A DNA stretch of 64,000 nt from an uncultured Acidobacteriia bacterium (GTDB taxonomy: Bacteria > Acidobacteriota > Terriglobia > Bryobacterales > Bryobacteraceae), in the NCBI GenBank assembly GCA_903825445.1, contig CAIKAS010000189.1, positions 1-64,000 on the forward strand, in the 5' to 3' direction. The translations under genes and the position numbers were made by a program. Within the stretch, counting starts at the first letter, position 1, and each line of letters begins with the position of its first letter. This document shows positions 42,294 to 51,659 of this stretch, piece after piece. The notes below the pieces were generated by a model. The model worked only from the letters and a program-made list of their open reading frames with translations. It searched no databases and was not told where the DNA came from.

Positions 42294-44756
42294 CTAGTTG
42301 GTCAAATGGTTGACGACCGCCGAAATATGCTCCGGAGTTCCAGTAAAGAACGTCGGGGGCCTGCGATATTTCAGCATCTGGCGATAAAGGTAATCGGCCA
42401 GATCTGAATTGATTCCCCAGCCGGCGAGGTAGGAGAGCCGGAGATCCGCGTCGGTGTTGAGCGGGGACTCGCCCACCCACCGGTTAAGATCGGCTGAAGT
42501 GCCGGCGAAGGTGGAGAAGAGATCTGCGATGGATTCGATGCCGATATCGTGCAGCGATTCCCGCACGGTGGCGTGTTCCGGCAGGTCATACTTCGCCTGC
42601 GCTTTATCCAGATCGATATGCAGCGGCCCGACCTGGCCCATGAAGACCATGTCGTAACCAAGATTGTCGCGGGTATTCGCCCAGACGCTGCCTTCGGGGA
42701 AGGCTTTAAAGAAAGTGGCCAGTTCGCTCTTGAACGTCAGCTCGTCAGTTTCGTACAGCGGCACATAGAGAGTGAAGATGCCGCCCGGATTCAGATGGCG
42801 CTTGACGGACTCGTAGTACTCGAGCGAATAAAGTGCGGCGGTGCCTTTCACGAAAACGTCCAGCGGGTCCGACGCGATAATGTCGTACCGGTCGTTGGTG
42901 GTCATCAGGTAATGGCGGGCGTCATCGTAAACGATGCGAGTCTTCGGGTTGTTCTTGACTTCGTAATTCTGCGGCGCGAAATACTTCGTCGATGCCGGAG
43001 GGATTACAGGCTCGATTTCGCAAACTGTGATGTGTTCGATTTCAGGGTAGCGCGTGAATGTGCCAGCCGAAACGCCCGCGCCGAACCCGATCCCGAGAAC
43101 CGATTTCGGATTCGGATGCACGATCGCCGCCAGATGGCCCACCATGCGCTGCAGTTTCATATCGAAGATTTCAGTGGTGGCCTCCACGTGCCCGTTTACA
43201 TTGACATAGATGGCGCCGTTTTGCCAACGGGAAATGGCTACCGAAGAATTGCGGCCTTCGGCGGTATAAAGGATATCCGACATGCCCTGGTTACGACCCA
43301 TAAAGCGCCCGTAGGCGATGAGTTCGCCGGGTGTCGGGTCGATGGTCCATGCCAGCAGAACGGCCACTACTACGGCGGCTCCAAGCTTCGCCATTCCGAT
43401 TGCATTCCTGGCCAGCGGGGCTAGTAACAGCAGACCGCTCAGTGCGGAAACCAGCAGAAGCACGCGTTCCGAATCCTGCGTGCCAATCCAGGGAATAAGC
43501 ACCAGGCTTACGATCAGCGCGCCGAAGATGCCACCCAGCGTATTGGCAGCATAGATACCTCCGGCTGTCTTGCCGGAATCCTGCCCCGGTTCGGAGACTG
43601 CCGCGCAGGCGAATGGGAAGCTCGCACCCCAGAACAGCGTTGCGGGGAAGATGGCGATGGCAACAACCTTCAGGTCGAGCAGATACATGTACCAGCCATC
43701 CTGCGTGGTCAGGACGTTGTCATTCCAGAAGGGAAGGTGGAAAGTGTTAACGATCGTGTAAGCGGTCCACGCGAAACCGACACAAAGCAGAATCTGGCAC
43801 CAGCCCAGCGCATTGCGGGCGTTCACCTTGCGCAGGAGCCATGATCCACCGACCGTACCCAGGGCGAGACCCGTGAGAAAGACTGCCAGAATGATAGCGA
43901 ATACATAGACCGTGGCAAGCAGCAAGTAGCCGAGCAGACGCGTCCAGACGACTTCCGCCCCCAGGGCAACTGCACCGGAGAGGGCGATGGTCACATAGAC
44001 CGGCCACTTACTTTGCGACGCACCGGCGGCTGTTAAAGGGGCCACTGCGGGAGCTTCTTCGGCGGGAACCGGCCCGGAGACGGGAATCGTGTGCGGCGTG
44101 GACGAAGAAAGTGCCAGACTGACCAGTGCCACTACAACATTGATCGCTGCCGCGAAAAGCGTACCCGTCACGACGTTGAAATCGCGCAGCAGCCAGAATC
44201 CGGCCAGCAGGCAGCCAACGACGGCGCCCGCAGTGTTACCGCCATAGAGCCAGCCCCACCATTTCACGGCTCGAGGCGAAGCTTCCAGCCAGCGCACGAT
44301 GGCGGGCAGGGAAGCACCCATCAGGATAGTAGCCGGCAGCATGCAGACGGCGGCAACCACGCCGCGCAGCAGCATGCCAGGCAGACCACTTTCCGCGCCG
44401 GCGAAGTAAACCTGGTTGATGTACGGCATGCTGTACTGCACCAGCACCGCGAAGGCTGCGATAGCCAGTTCGATGAAAGCGTAAGTGCGCAGCGGATGGC
44501 CCTTGAGGATCTTAAGGCGCGGGAAGACTGTGCTGCCAATACAGAGTCCGCCCATGAACGTGGAAAGCAAAACGCCCAGCGAGACCGACGTGGAGCCGAT
44601 GGCCAGTTGCAACGCCTGATACCAGACGATTTCATAGATCAGCGCCGAGCAGCCGCTTGCCGCGAACAGGATGAGAAGTAACGGCAAATACGCGCTGCCG
44701 CCGCTTCCGGAAGTCGCGTCGGGGGCGGGAGTGGGGTTTGTTTGTACGTCGCTCAT
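42294..44756 (-). CDS. Fused MFS-type transporter / spermidine synthase-like protein
   Basis: 820 residues. Residues 20-500 hold about 14 hydrophobic helices in two bundles with a cytoplasmic loop (PVSGPVPAEEAPAVAPL) at about 225-245. Residues 530-760 form a SpeE-like Rossmann domain: VLGIGFGAGVSAGTFTR (SAM-type nucleotide loop), VCEIEPVI, IVYDDARHYL and DIIASDPLDVF. Members are annotated 'fused MFS/spermidine synthase'; actual aminopropyltransferase activity is rarely shown. The gene is monocistronic here. Confidence 0.88.
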   Translation of the reverse strand: MSDVQTNPTPAPDATSGSGGSAYLPLLLILFAASGCSALIYEIVWYQALQLAIGSTSVSLGVLLSTFMGGLCIGSTVFPRLKILKGHPLRTYAFIELAIAAFAVLVQYSMPYINQVYFAGAESGLPGMLLRGVVAAVCMLPATILMGASLPAIVRWLEASPRAVKWWGWLYGGNTAGAVVGCLLAGFWLLRDFNVVTGTLFAAAINVVVALVSLALSSSTPHTIPVSGPVPAEEAPAVAPLTAAGASQSKWPVYVTIALSGAVALGAEVVWTRLLGYLLLATVYVFAIILAVFLTGLALGTVGGSWLLRKVNARNALGWCQILLCVGFAWTAYTIVNTFHLPFWNDNVLTTQDGWYMYLLDLKVVAIAIFPATLFWGASFPFACAAVSEPGQDSGKTAGGIYAANTLGGIFGALIVSLVLIPWIGTQDSERVLLLVSALSGLLLLAPLARNAIGMAKLGAAVVVAVLLAWTIDPTPGELIAYGRFMGRNQGMSDILYTAEGRNSSVAISRWQNGAIYVNVNGHVEATTEIFDMKLQRMVGHLAAIVHPNPKSVLGIGFGAGVSAGTFTRYPEIEHITVCEIEPVIPPASTKYFAPQNYEVKNNPKTRIVYDDARHYLMTTNDRYDIIASDPLDVFVKGTAALYSLEYYESVKRHLNPGGIFTLYVPLYETDELTFKSELATFFKAFPEGSVWANTRDNLGYDMVFMGQVGPLHIDLDKAQAKYDLPEHATVRESLHDIGIESIADLFSTFAGTSADLNRWVGESPLNTDADLRLSYLAGWGINSDLADYLYRQMLKYRRPPTFFTGTPEHISAVVNHLTN

Positions 44757-44912
44757 GGTTTTAGAAGTGTTTTGGAACTTAAGTGTTACGGACGATGTCC
44801 AAAAGAGGTTAGGGTATCACGGAACGTCGCCCTGGCATTGTAAACAATGATAGAGATACTGGAGTGGCGCGGGGACGTTGAGGACTAAGGGCTTGCGAGA
44901 AGGCAGTGCGAG

Positions 44913-45107
44913 TTAGCGGCGTTCCAAAATCGCTTCGACCCGGGTCAGGCGGTTAACGATCTCGATGACCTTGCCAGTGAGGGTGTCGAAACGACCTTCA
45001 AGGCTGGCAAACCGGTTCTCCAGGCTACTGAACCGCGCGTTGATATTTGTATCCATGCTGGTCAGTCGCGAATTGATGGAGTTCACCTGCATCGTCATCG
45101 AGATCAT
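44913..45107 (-). CDS. Small coiled-coil protein, possibly 5'-frameshifted
   Basis: 64 residues of heptad-like repeats (INSRLTSMDTNINARFSSLE, NRFASLEGRFDTLTGKVIEI). The same frame continues upstream as AIGVPVFAIIINMISM, a good membrane anchor, but meets TAA before any start; an ATG one frame over at about 45164 (MNNNQLI...) would supply the beginning if one base were added. Likely a small membrane-anchored coiled-coil protein whose start is disrupted or misread. Function unknown. Confidence 0.55.
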   Translation of the reverse strand: MISMTMQVNSINSRLTSMDTNINARFSSLENRFASLEGRFDTLTGKVIEIVNRLTRVEAILERR

Positions 45108-45191
45108 GTTGATAATGATCGCGAAAACGGGTACGCCAATCGCGAAATAAGCTGGTTATTGTTCATGGTCCGGCTATTTCGGCACTCTAAG

Positions 45192-46421
45192 CTAGATTAG
45201 GTCGGCGAAGGATCGGCGAAGCTTGTGGAACCAGGCATGCCCGGCGAGGAATACGACTAACGAGATTGCCATCGCCCAGCTGTAGGCATGCCAGTCCGGG
45301 GCGGAGGATTCCAGGAGAACCCGGCGGTAATTCCGCACCATCACGTAAGCCGGGTTTAGCGCCGCCAATCGGCCCCATTGTGGCGAAAGCGATAAGAGTT
45401 GGGACTCGGCGTAGCAAATCGGCGTCACGAAGAACCATATGGTCAGCAGGTAGCCGTTGATCTGCCCCAGGTCGCGAACGAACGCGCCGAGGGCCGCCAG
45501 AAACCAGCAGAGTCCCGCCGTAAACAGAACCTGAGGAATCATCAACAATGGCAGGTAATACAGCGTTGGGGAAACATGCCCGCGAATCAGGAAGCTTCCC
45601 GTCAGGAAGATGAGAATTCCGAAGAACTCCGTCACCAGACCGGTTACCACCAGATTGACCGGCAGGATCTCCACCGGAAAGACCAATTTTCGGATGAAAT
45701 TACGGTGCTCAACCAGGATACCGGGAGCTCGCGCGAGGGCGTCGCTGAAGGCCAGCCAGGGCAGCATGCCGGCGAGAAAATAGAAGGCCCACGCGGTCGG
45801 ACTGGGGTCGCCCGCGACCTTCTGGTTCAGCACCAGACCGAAAACCAGGAAATAGGTCAGCATTAGCAGCAGCGGATTCAGGATTGTCCACAGCGCGCCG
45901 CCGATTGAGCCCGCATAGCGACTCATGATGTCGCGCTTTGTCAGCGTGCGAACCAGGCTGCGATTGCGCCAGATCAGCTGAAACGGCAGAGTCACGGCGT
46001 TCTTCGCGCTATGCATCAGGCGTCTGCGGCCTACCGCATTTTTATCGGCGATCCGCCAGCGTCGAAGTGTGGGCTCTCCGTTGTCGGCCACGGAAACGTC
46101 AATGAGGATGAACTTCGAGCCTTTTTCATAGGCCCATGCGACGTGTTCCTGTAGTGGAGAGACGTAAATGGAGTATTCGCCTGGCTCAGGGGGAAGCTCG
46201 ACCCGCGTCTCCAGATGGCCTTCGGCATCGGCAGGCAGATCAAGCGCGGCGCGCACGCCATCGATGACCAGCGTTCCTGTCGGAGTATCGAATAGATGGT
46301 AGCCTGTGTTCCAGCCTGCCGACGCTATCCATGCTGATCCGGAACGATTGAGAATCGTGCTGGTGACGCGCAGCGTTCGTCCTGACAGGCCAACCGAAGT
46401 GTTACGGAACTCGGTCGTCAT
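45192..46421 (-). CDS. Polysaccharide ABC-2 permease with N-terminal beta-sandwich domain (Wzm-like)
   Basis: 409 residues. Residues 1-125 form a soluble beta-rich domain (LSGRTLRVTSTILNRSGSAW, LDLPADAEGHLETRVELPPE, GEYSIYVSPLQEHVAWAYEK) like the carbohydrate-binding sandwich normally found at the C terminus of the ATPase Wzt. Residues 150-409 are a Wzm-type permease: LIWRNRSLVRTLTKRDIMSR, GALWTILNPLLLMLTYFLVF, FYFLAGMLPWLAFSDALARA and four more helices. It ends the polysaccharide operon; no Wzt ATPase gene is adjacent. Confidence 0.85.
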   Translation of the reverse strand: MTTEFRNTSVGLSGRTLRVTSTILNRSGSAWIASAGWNTGYHLFDTPTGTLVIDGVRAALDLPADAEGHLETRVELPPEPGEYSIYVSPLQEHVAWAYEKGSKFILIDVSVADNGEPTLRRWRIADKNAVGRRRLMHSAKNAVTLPFQLIWRNRSLVRTLTKRDIMSRYAGSIGGALWTILNPLLLMLTYFLVFGLVLNQKVAGDPSPTAWAFYFLAGMLPWLAFSDALARAPGILVEHRNFIRKLVFPVEILPVNLVVTGLVTEFFGILIFLTGSFLIRGHVSPTLYYLPLLMIPQVLFTAGLCWFLAALGAFVRDLGQINGYLLTIWFFVTPICYAESQLLSLSPQWGRLAALNPAYVMVRNYRRVLLESSAPDWHAYSWAMAISLVVFLAGHAWFHKLRRSFADLI

Positions 46422-46431
46422 GGTGTTTGGC

Positions 46432-48462
46432 TTAAGAATACAACCACTCGGGCCAGCGGTTCTTCACAGGTCCCGATTTGCGGGCCACTGCGTAAATGCC
46501 ATCGCCGCGCAGATCGTGGCTCAGGTTGTACCGCTTCAGCATATGAGTGATCCACGCGAGCTCCGGATGCGGCTCATCGAGAAACTCGCCGGTTTCGAGG
46601 CGCACCATGTCAAAGCCGGAATCCGTGAGCAGATGCTGAATCTCCATAGGGACATACTCGCGGTTGTGCCGGGCCTCGGCTTCCTCGCCTTCCACGCGAG
46701 GCCTGATGTATGCAGGGAAAAACGCCGGATGATATCCCAGCAGGATGGCAGAGACGGACCGCAGCGAACCAATGTTTGGGGTCGTCATTACCAGATGTCC
46801 GCCAGGCTTCAGGATGCGGTTGATTTCGGTCATCATGTGCATCGGATCCTGAAAAAGGTGCTCGATCAGTTCACAACACAGCACGGTATCAAATGACGCG
46901 TCGGCGTACGGGTACAGATCCTTCTCGGCATCGAAATGGTCGATATCACATTCGAAGACCTCACCAGATTCTGAGGTGATGTGTTTATGGTCGATGCGCC
47001 CTGCCGGGCCGTAATAGCACCCGCGAACTGTGCCGTAGCCCAGTTGGAACTTCAGCGCCGCCGTAATTTGCATGTAAGCGCCCATTTCGAGCACGCTTTG
47101 CGATTCGTCGCCGCGCGGTGTAATTTCCAGCGTATGGACGAAGCGGCTCTTATGCGCTGCCGCATACGATCGTCCCTCGGGTACTACCCACGTCGTTATG
47201 GCTTCGAGCGCGATGGTGGTCTCAGGAACCTCGTCGGGTCCCGAAGAGGGTGATGACGAAGGGGTCGTTGCCGTGCCTGGTGGAGCCGGTTCAGCTTCGG
47301 GTGCGGCAGTGACAACCGCGCCATTGACCAGGTCCGCCTCCCGCGCCGCGTGCTGAATGAAGCTCTCGGGGTCTTGCAGGAAGCTTACGTACTGCTGCGC
47401 CACTATGCCCCAGTCGCATTCCCGCGCTACCCACTCCCGACCGCGCTTTCCCATCGCCCTGGCCAGGTCCGGCCGTGAAACCAGGACGTTCAGGTATTCG
47501 AAGATCAGATCTTCTTCCCCCGGTCCGGGCGGCACCTTCATGCAGATATCGTCCGGCAGTTCAGAAAACGAACCGACATCGCTCACGACGACCGCTTTAC
47601 CCAGTCCGAGCGCGCGGGCCAGCGATCCCGAAGTTTCGCCCACGGTTGGATAACGAAGATTTAAAACGATGTCACACGCGCCCATGTAGGCAACGAATTT
47701 GTCGATTCCGGCGAAACCGATTAGTCTCACGTGTTCGCGCAGCCCCAGTGTCCGGATCAACTGGTCCACCGGGAATTCGGGATGCGGCTCGCCTACCAAA
47801 ATCATCCGGGCGCGCGGTTCCAGTTTCACCAGACGGCGAAATGCCCGCAGCGATTCGGCAATCCGTTTGTAGGGCTTGATGTGGCCAAAGGCTCCGATCA
47901 ACGGAGTTGAGTCGTCGAGCCCAAGTTGAGACCGCGTGGCGTGGTAATTCGTCTCCGCCGTAAGTTCCGGAAGCCAGGCGCCATGCGGAATGACGGCTAC
48001 CGGTCCGGTAAAACCTTGTTCCCGCGAAAGGCGCTCGACATAATGGCTGTGTACGACCACGCCCTTCGACGCTGCCAGCAAACGTCGCGTCATCGGTACG
48101 CCCTCGTAGTCGGGTCCGATTTCCAGCCTTCGCACACGATGGGCGAACTGGAGTGCCGCTGGTCCGCCATCGTATTCGCACTCGGCCATATAGGCGTCCC
48201 AATCGTCGCGCACGATCGTCAGGTGGGCGATCAGATGGTGCAGATTCGCCTCATGCATCACGATGAAACCCGGGTGACGCAGGGCTGTCTCGTAAACGAA
48301 ATCGTGGTGTGGATTGTTGCCGATCTGATAGAGAACAGCGTCGAACCCGGCCGGGTCGAAAAGTTGATCGGGCGATCGGAACACAACTACTTCTGCGCGC
48401 TTTGAAAGCTCTGAAAGCAGGGCCTCCGAATAATCGGCAATGCCGCTTTTCGACGGCGGCAT
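46432..48462 (-). CDS. Glycosyltransferase (GT4) - SAM methyltransferase fusion
   Basis: 676 residues from ATG 48462. Residues 1-380 are a GT-B glycosyltransferase (MPPSKSGIADYSEALLSELS, MHEANLHHLIAH, GAFGHIKPYKRIAESLRAFR, YPTVGETSGSLARALGLGKA). A Pro/Ser/Glu linker (about 385-415) joins a class I methyltransferase (about 440-640: FECDIDHFDAEKDLYPYADA, FDTVLCCELIEHL, MMTEINRILKPGGHLVMTTP). The codons just before ATG read NRFRIALFTP, the expected first beta strand, in frame with a CTG (48495) overlapping the previous stop; the true start may be that CTG. Confidence 0.87.
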   Translation of the reverse strand: MPPSKSGIADYSEALLSELSKRAEVVVFRSPDQLFDPAGFDAVLYQIGNNPHHDFVYETALRHPGFIVMHEANLHHLIAHLTIVRDDWDAYMAECEYDGGPAALQFAHRVRRLEIGPDYEGVPMTRRLLAASKGVVVHSHYVERLSREQGFTGPVAVIPHGAWLPELTAETNYHATRSQLGLDDSTPLIGAFGHIKPYKRIAESLRAFRRLVKLEPRARMILVGEPHPEFPVDQLIRTLGLREHVRLIGFAGIDKFVAYMGACDIVLNLRYPTVGETSGSLARALGLGKAVVVSDVGSFSELPDDICMKVPPGPGEEDLIFEYLNVLVSRPDLARAMGKRGREWVARECDWGIVAQQYVSFLQDPESFIQHAAREADLVNGAVVTAAPEAEPAPPGTATTPSSSPSSGPDEVPETTIALEAITTWVVPEGRSYAAAHKSRFVHTLEITPRGDESQSVLEMGAYMQITAALKFQLGYGTVRGCYYGPAGRIDHKHITSESGEVFECDIDHFDAEKDLYPYADASFDTVLCCELIEHLFQDPMHMMTEINRILKPGGHLVMTTPNIGSLRSVSAILLGYHPAFFPAYIRPRVEGEEAEARHNREYVPMEIQHLLTDSGFDMVRLETGEFLDEPHPELAWITHMLKRYNLSHDLRGDGIYAVARKSGPVKNRWPEWLYS

Positions 48463-48491
48463 GGGAGTAAAAAGGGCGATACGAAAACGGT

Positions 48492-49274
48492 TCAGCGGAC
48501 CAGCTCCAAAGAGAATTTTCCCATGGAGAGCGGGACACGAATGGCCACGGGCGTCCGCGCCGGATCGCGGTCAAAGTAGGCATCGAACTGGATGTCCGAC
48601 GCCGGGCCTTTAACGTGGCAGACCATCTTATCCGTCAGAAAATGCTTATCGCTCACGGTAATGGTCTCAGCTCCCGCGTACGTCAGGTTGATGGTGTAAG
48701 TGCCGCCGAATACGATCTGCTGCGCTGGTGGCACGCGGCCCTGACCCAGTTCGCGGCGCGCGTAATAAAGGTATGTGAGCGCGTCATGCACGCAATCCGG
48801 GACCGTGATCCTGGTGGTCCCCCCATCGTTGCCACCGTAGTTGGAATGCCGAACCGCGGTCGCGGTGGCGCGGTCGATAGTCACCGTTTCGTTCGTTTTG
48901 CGCGAGCCGTGGACTGAATCTTTGCTGAATGAACCGGAGCAGAGATCCATCCCGGAAGTACCCCGAAACAGGTCTTTCACCGCGAAGCCGGGGATTCCGG
49001 CGTCCAGCGCCAGCTCAAAGCGCCATCCGGATGCATCGCTCGTTGCCGACATGTGCCCTTCGCCCAAACTCAGCCCGCTGGGCCAATTCACCGTGTAGGA
49101 GAGGCTCTCGTTGGTGAAAGGAAAACCAGTGAGGACTGGCTTGGCATCCACAGTTTTTGGACTTGCAGGTCTAGTCTGTCCGGCGCCTGTCTGCGCGACC
49201 CCCGACGGAACAAAGCTCTCAATTGCAGCGGCCGCGACAATCAGCGCAGCAAGCCGGAAGGTGGCCGTTTTCAT
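48492..49274 (-). CDS. DUF3108 family secreted protein
   Basis: 260 residues; signal peptide (MKTATFRLAALIVAAAAIES, cleavage near GVAQ). The mature part has the DUF3108 pattern: FTNESLSYTVNWPSGLSLGE, DAGIPGFAVKDLFRGTSGMD, DALTYLYYARRELGQGRVPP and ARTPVAIRVPLSMGKFSLEL. It is embedded in the polysaccharide operon (ATGA overlaps at both ends), so it may act in envelope glycan assembly or export; the biochemical role of DUF3108 is unknown. Confidence 0.87.
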   Translation of the reverse strand: MKTATFRLAALIVAAAAIESFVPSGVAQTGAGQTRPASPKTVDAKPVLTGFPFTNESLSYTVNWPSGLSLGEGHMSATSDASGWRFELALDAGIPGFAVKDLFRGTSGMDLCSGSFSKDSVHGSRKTNETVTIDRATATAVRHSNYGGNDGGTTRITVPDCVHDALTYLYYARRELGQGRVPPAQQIVFGGTYTINLTYAGAETITVSDKHFLTDKMVCHVKGPASDIQFDAYFDRDPARTPVAIRVPLSMGKFSLELVR

Positions 49275-50428
49275 TTCTTGTTTACGTTCACCGTCGCCGA
49301 TATATCAACGCGCGCTGCGACTTCTCCGGTTGCGACCTCCCGGTAAACGTCCAGCGTTGCCTGTGCGCTCTTTCGCCAGTTGAAGTGGCCGGCGCGCTGC
49401 AGGCCGCGGCTCTCCAGTCTTTGGCGCAAGTCTTTATCCAGCAGAATATCCGCCATGGCCCTGGAGATGCTGGCCGGATTGCGAGGATCGAACAGCAGTC
49501 CTGCTCCATCCGCAACCTCCGGCATTGCCGAGGTACTCGAACAGGCGACCGCTCTGCCGCACGCCATAGCTTCCAGTATGGGCAAGCCAAAGCCTTCGTA
49601 AAACGATGGAAACACGAAACAATCGGACGCGTTATAAAGCTGCACCAGATCCGAATCGCTCACGAACCCCGTGAAGTGAATTCGCGACGCCAGTCCGGAA
49701 GCGTGCGCAGCCGCCATCACTTTGGGTGTAAACCACGTGTTTTGACCTGTAATCACCAGGTGATGTTTCAGTTCCGGGTGATTTGCCGTCAGACTGGCGA
49801 AGGCTGTGATCAGGCCGATGTGGTTTTTGCGCGGCTGCAGGTCGCCAACTGAAAAGAGGAAGGGCGCGTCAAAGCCGAACCGGTCCCGCACCGCCTGTAC
49901 CGCACGCCCACGCGACACGACCCGGAACTCCGAACTGGCAGCGTTTGGAACTACCTTCACTTTCTCCGGCGACACCGCGTAAGCGCGAAGAATGGCGTCG
50001 CGCGAAAATTCACTGACCGTGATGATCTGCGAAGCCAGCTTCACGGTTCTTGCCACGTTCAGCTTCAGCTGTGCGCGCCGCCAGGCCGTGAAGTACTCCG
50101 GATGTTCTATGAAACTGACGTCGTGGACCGTAACCACCACGGGCGTCCGGTTAATGACCGGCGCCGTGTATTGAACATGCACCAGGTCCGGCTTGTCCGC
50201 AGCCAGTTTTCGCGTCAGATCCCACCCCAGTCGCAGGTAAGGATTGGCCGAAACTCGCCCTGATCGGAAGCGCCGTGGCAAGAGCTTCTCCGCTCCCGGT
50301 TCCGAAACGTAGGCAATAAAATCGGAGTCCGGAGCGAGCGTGGAAAATTCGCGCAAAAGGCTGCGCACGTAAACTTCGTTGCCGGTCAGATGACGGCCGA
50401 TTGCATGTGCATCAACGGCGATTCGCAT
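49271..50428 (-). CDS. GT4-family glycosyltransferase
   Basis: 385 residues, GT-B fold. N-terminal MRIAVDAHAIGRHLTGNEVY, central VVVTVHDVSFIEHPEYF, and the donor-binding half with LFSVGDLQPRKNHIGLITAF, FPSFYEGFGLPILEAMACGR (E-x7-E retaining motif) and STSAMPEVADGAGLLFDP. It transfers a sugar from an NDP- or GDP-sugar onto a growing glycan. Overlaps the next gene by 4 bp and the previous by 17 bp. Confidence 0.9.
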   Translation of the reverse strand: MRIAVDAHAIGRHLTGNEVYVRSLLREFSTLAPDSDFIAYVSEPGAEKLLPRRFRSGRVSANPYLRLGWDLTRKLAADKPDLVHVQYTAPVINRTPVVVTVHDVSFIEHPEYFTAWRRAQLKLNVARTVKLASQIITVSEFSRDAILRAYAVSPEKVKVVPNAASSEFRVVSRGRAVQAVRDRFGFDAPFLFSVGDLQPRKNHIGLITAFASLTANHPELKHHLVITGQNTWFTPKVMAAAHASGLASRIHFTGFVSDSDLVQLYNASDCFVFPSFYEGFGLPILEAMACGRAVACSSTSAMPEVADGAGLLFDPRNPASISRAMADILLDKDLRQRLESRGLQRAGHFNWRKSAQATLDVYREVATGEVAARVDISATVNVNKK

Positions 50429-51659
50429 CGGAACCCTCAGTATAGCGGTTACCCGTCAGGGCATCGGCGAAAACCGGGTTCGCATCCAGCGCGCGCCACG
50501 CGGCCTGCCAGGTATAACATTCTTCAAACAGCTTCCGGCCGTTTGCGGCAAGCACCGCACGTCTGGATGAATCGGAATTTAAACCGGCAATCGCGCCCGC
50601 CATGGAAGGGCCATCATTGGCAATCAGCAGATCGCAACTCTCCTTATACCGTAAACCCTCGGCGGCGAGGGAAGTTGCAATGACAGGCCTTGCCGCTGCC
50701 CATGCTTCCAGAATCTTGATGCGCGTTCCGCTACCGGCACGCAGCGGTGCGACTACGATACGGGCGGCCGCGATTTCAGTCAGTGCGTCGTCCACCGCAC
50801 CAGTGGTCTCGATCTCTAAACCCGAGGGCAGAAGGTGCCGAATAAACTTATCTCCGCGCCCCACCAGCCGCAGCCGCAATTCCGGACATCGGCGCCTTAT
50901 TTCCGGCCAAACGGACTTTACCAGGAAATCCACAGCATCCACGTTGGGGTGATATTCGAAATTGCCTGAAAACACCACTATCGGCTGCTCCTCAGCCAGA
51001 GGGATTGCCACGTCCGGAATGGCATTTGGATACATGGAGACATGAGCCTCAGGGGCAAGTGCCTGCGCTGTGGCGACGTCCGTTTCCGATGTTGCCAGGA
51101 CCATGGTGTATTCACGAAGCATTTTATGCTCCAATCGTTCAGAGCAAACGGCGAATCGCCGTTGTCCGGCAGCTACCAGGCCCTGGCTGACACTGGCACA
51201 CCGGCGGTGAAGAACCGATTCGACGTTGTGCAAATCCAGCACCGTCCTGTCGCAGACCGAGGCAACCTGCTCCCTGTAGGGTGCGCACCAGAAATGTTCC
51301 ACAATCCCCAGATCGTAATGTTTCCCTGCAAGTGCCTGTGTCAGTTCCGTTTCATGTCCCGCCAAGCGATCGATCAGCGGTGGAACACCACGGATCGCAC
51401 GGCCGGCATTTCGCAAGTAACGTGATAAGACGTCGGCCCGGTGTGCTGGCAACGGAATTACCGTTTGGGACCGCACCAGGCCCGGCGGCAATACTGCCTC
51501 CCTGCCGCTATCTGAAAAATGCACCAGATCCACCGCGGCGAACTGAGCGAAGTAGTGGAGCAAAGATGCAATCCGAAACGCCCCACCACCCTGCAACGGA
51601 TACGGCGATTCTGGCGATAGCATGAGCACTGATGGCAGTGGAGCCAACGCCGGAATCAT
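50412..51659 (-). CDS. GT4-family glycosyltransferase
   Basis: 415 residues from ATG 51659, which overlaps the previous stop by 4 bp and starts just before the conserved LPSVLMLSPESPYPLQGGGA. The donor-site motifs are VVFSGNFEYHPNVDAVDFLV, VAPLRAGSGTRIKILEAWAA (EAWAA replaces the usual EAMA) and RPVIATSLAAEGL. A longer upstream frame reads Arg/Gly-rich, uncharacteristic sequence. Acceptor unknown. Confidence 0.87.
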   Translation of the reverse strand: MIPALAPLPSVLMLSPESPYPLQGGGAFRIASLLHYFAQFAAVDLVHFSDSGREAVLPPGLVRSQTVIPLPAHRADVLSRYLRNAGRAIRGVPPLIDRLAGHETELTQALAGKHYDLGIVEHFWCAPYREQVASVCDRTVLDLHNVESVLHRRCASVSQGLVAAGQRRFAVCSERLEHKMLREYTMVLATSETDVATAQALAPEAHVSMYPNAIPDVAIPLAEEQPIVVFSGNFEYHPNVDAVDFLVKSVWPEIRRRCPELRLRLVGRGDKFIRHLLPSGLEIETTGAVDDALTEIAAARIVVAPLRAGSGTRIKILEAWAAARPVIATSLAAEGLRYKESCDLLIANDGPSMAGAIAGLNSDSSRRAVLAANGRKLFEECYTWQAAWRALDANPVFADALTGNRYTEGSDANRR

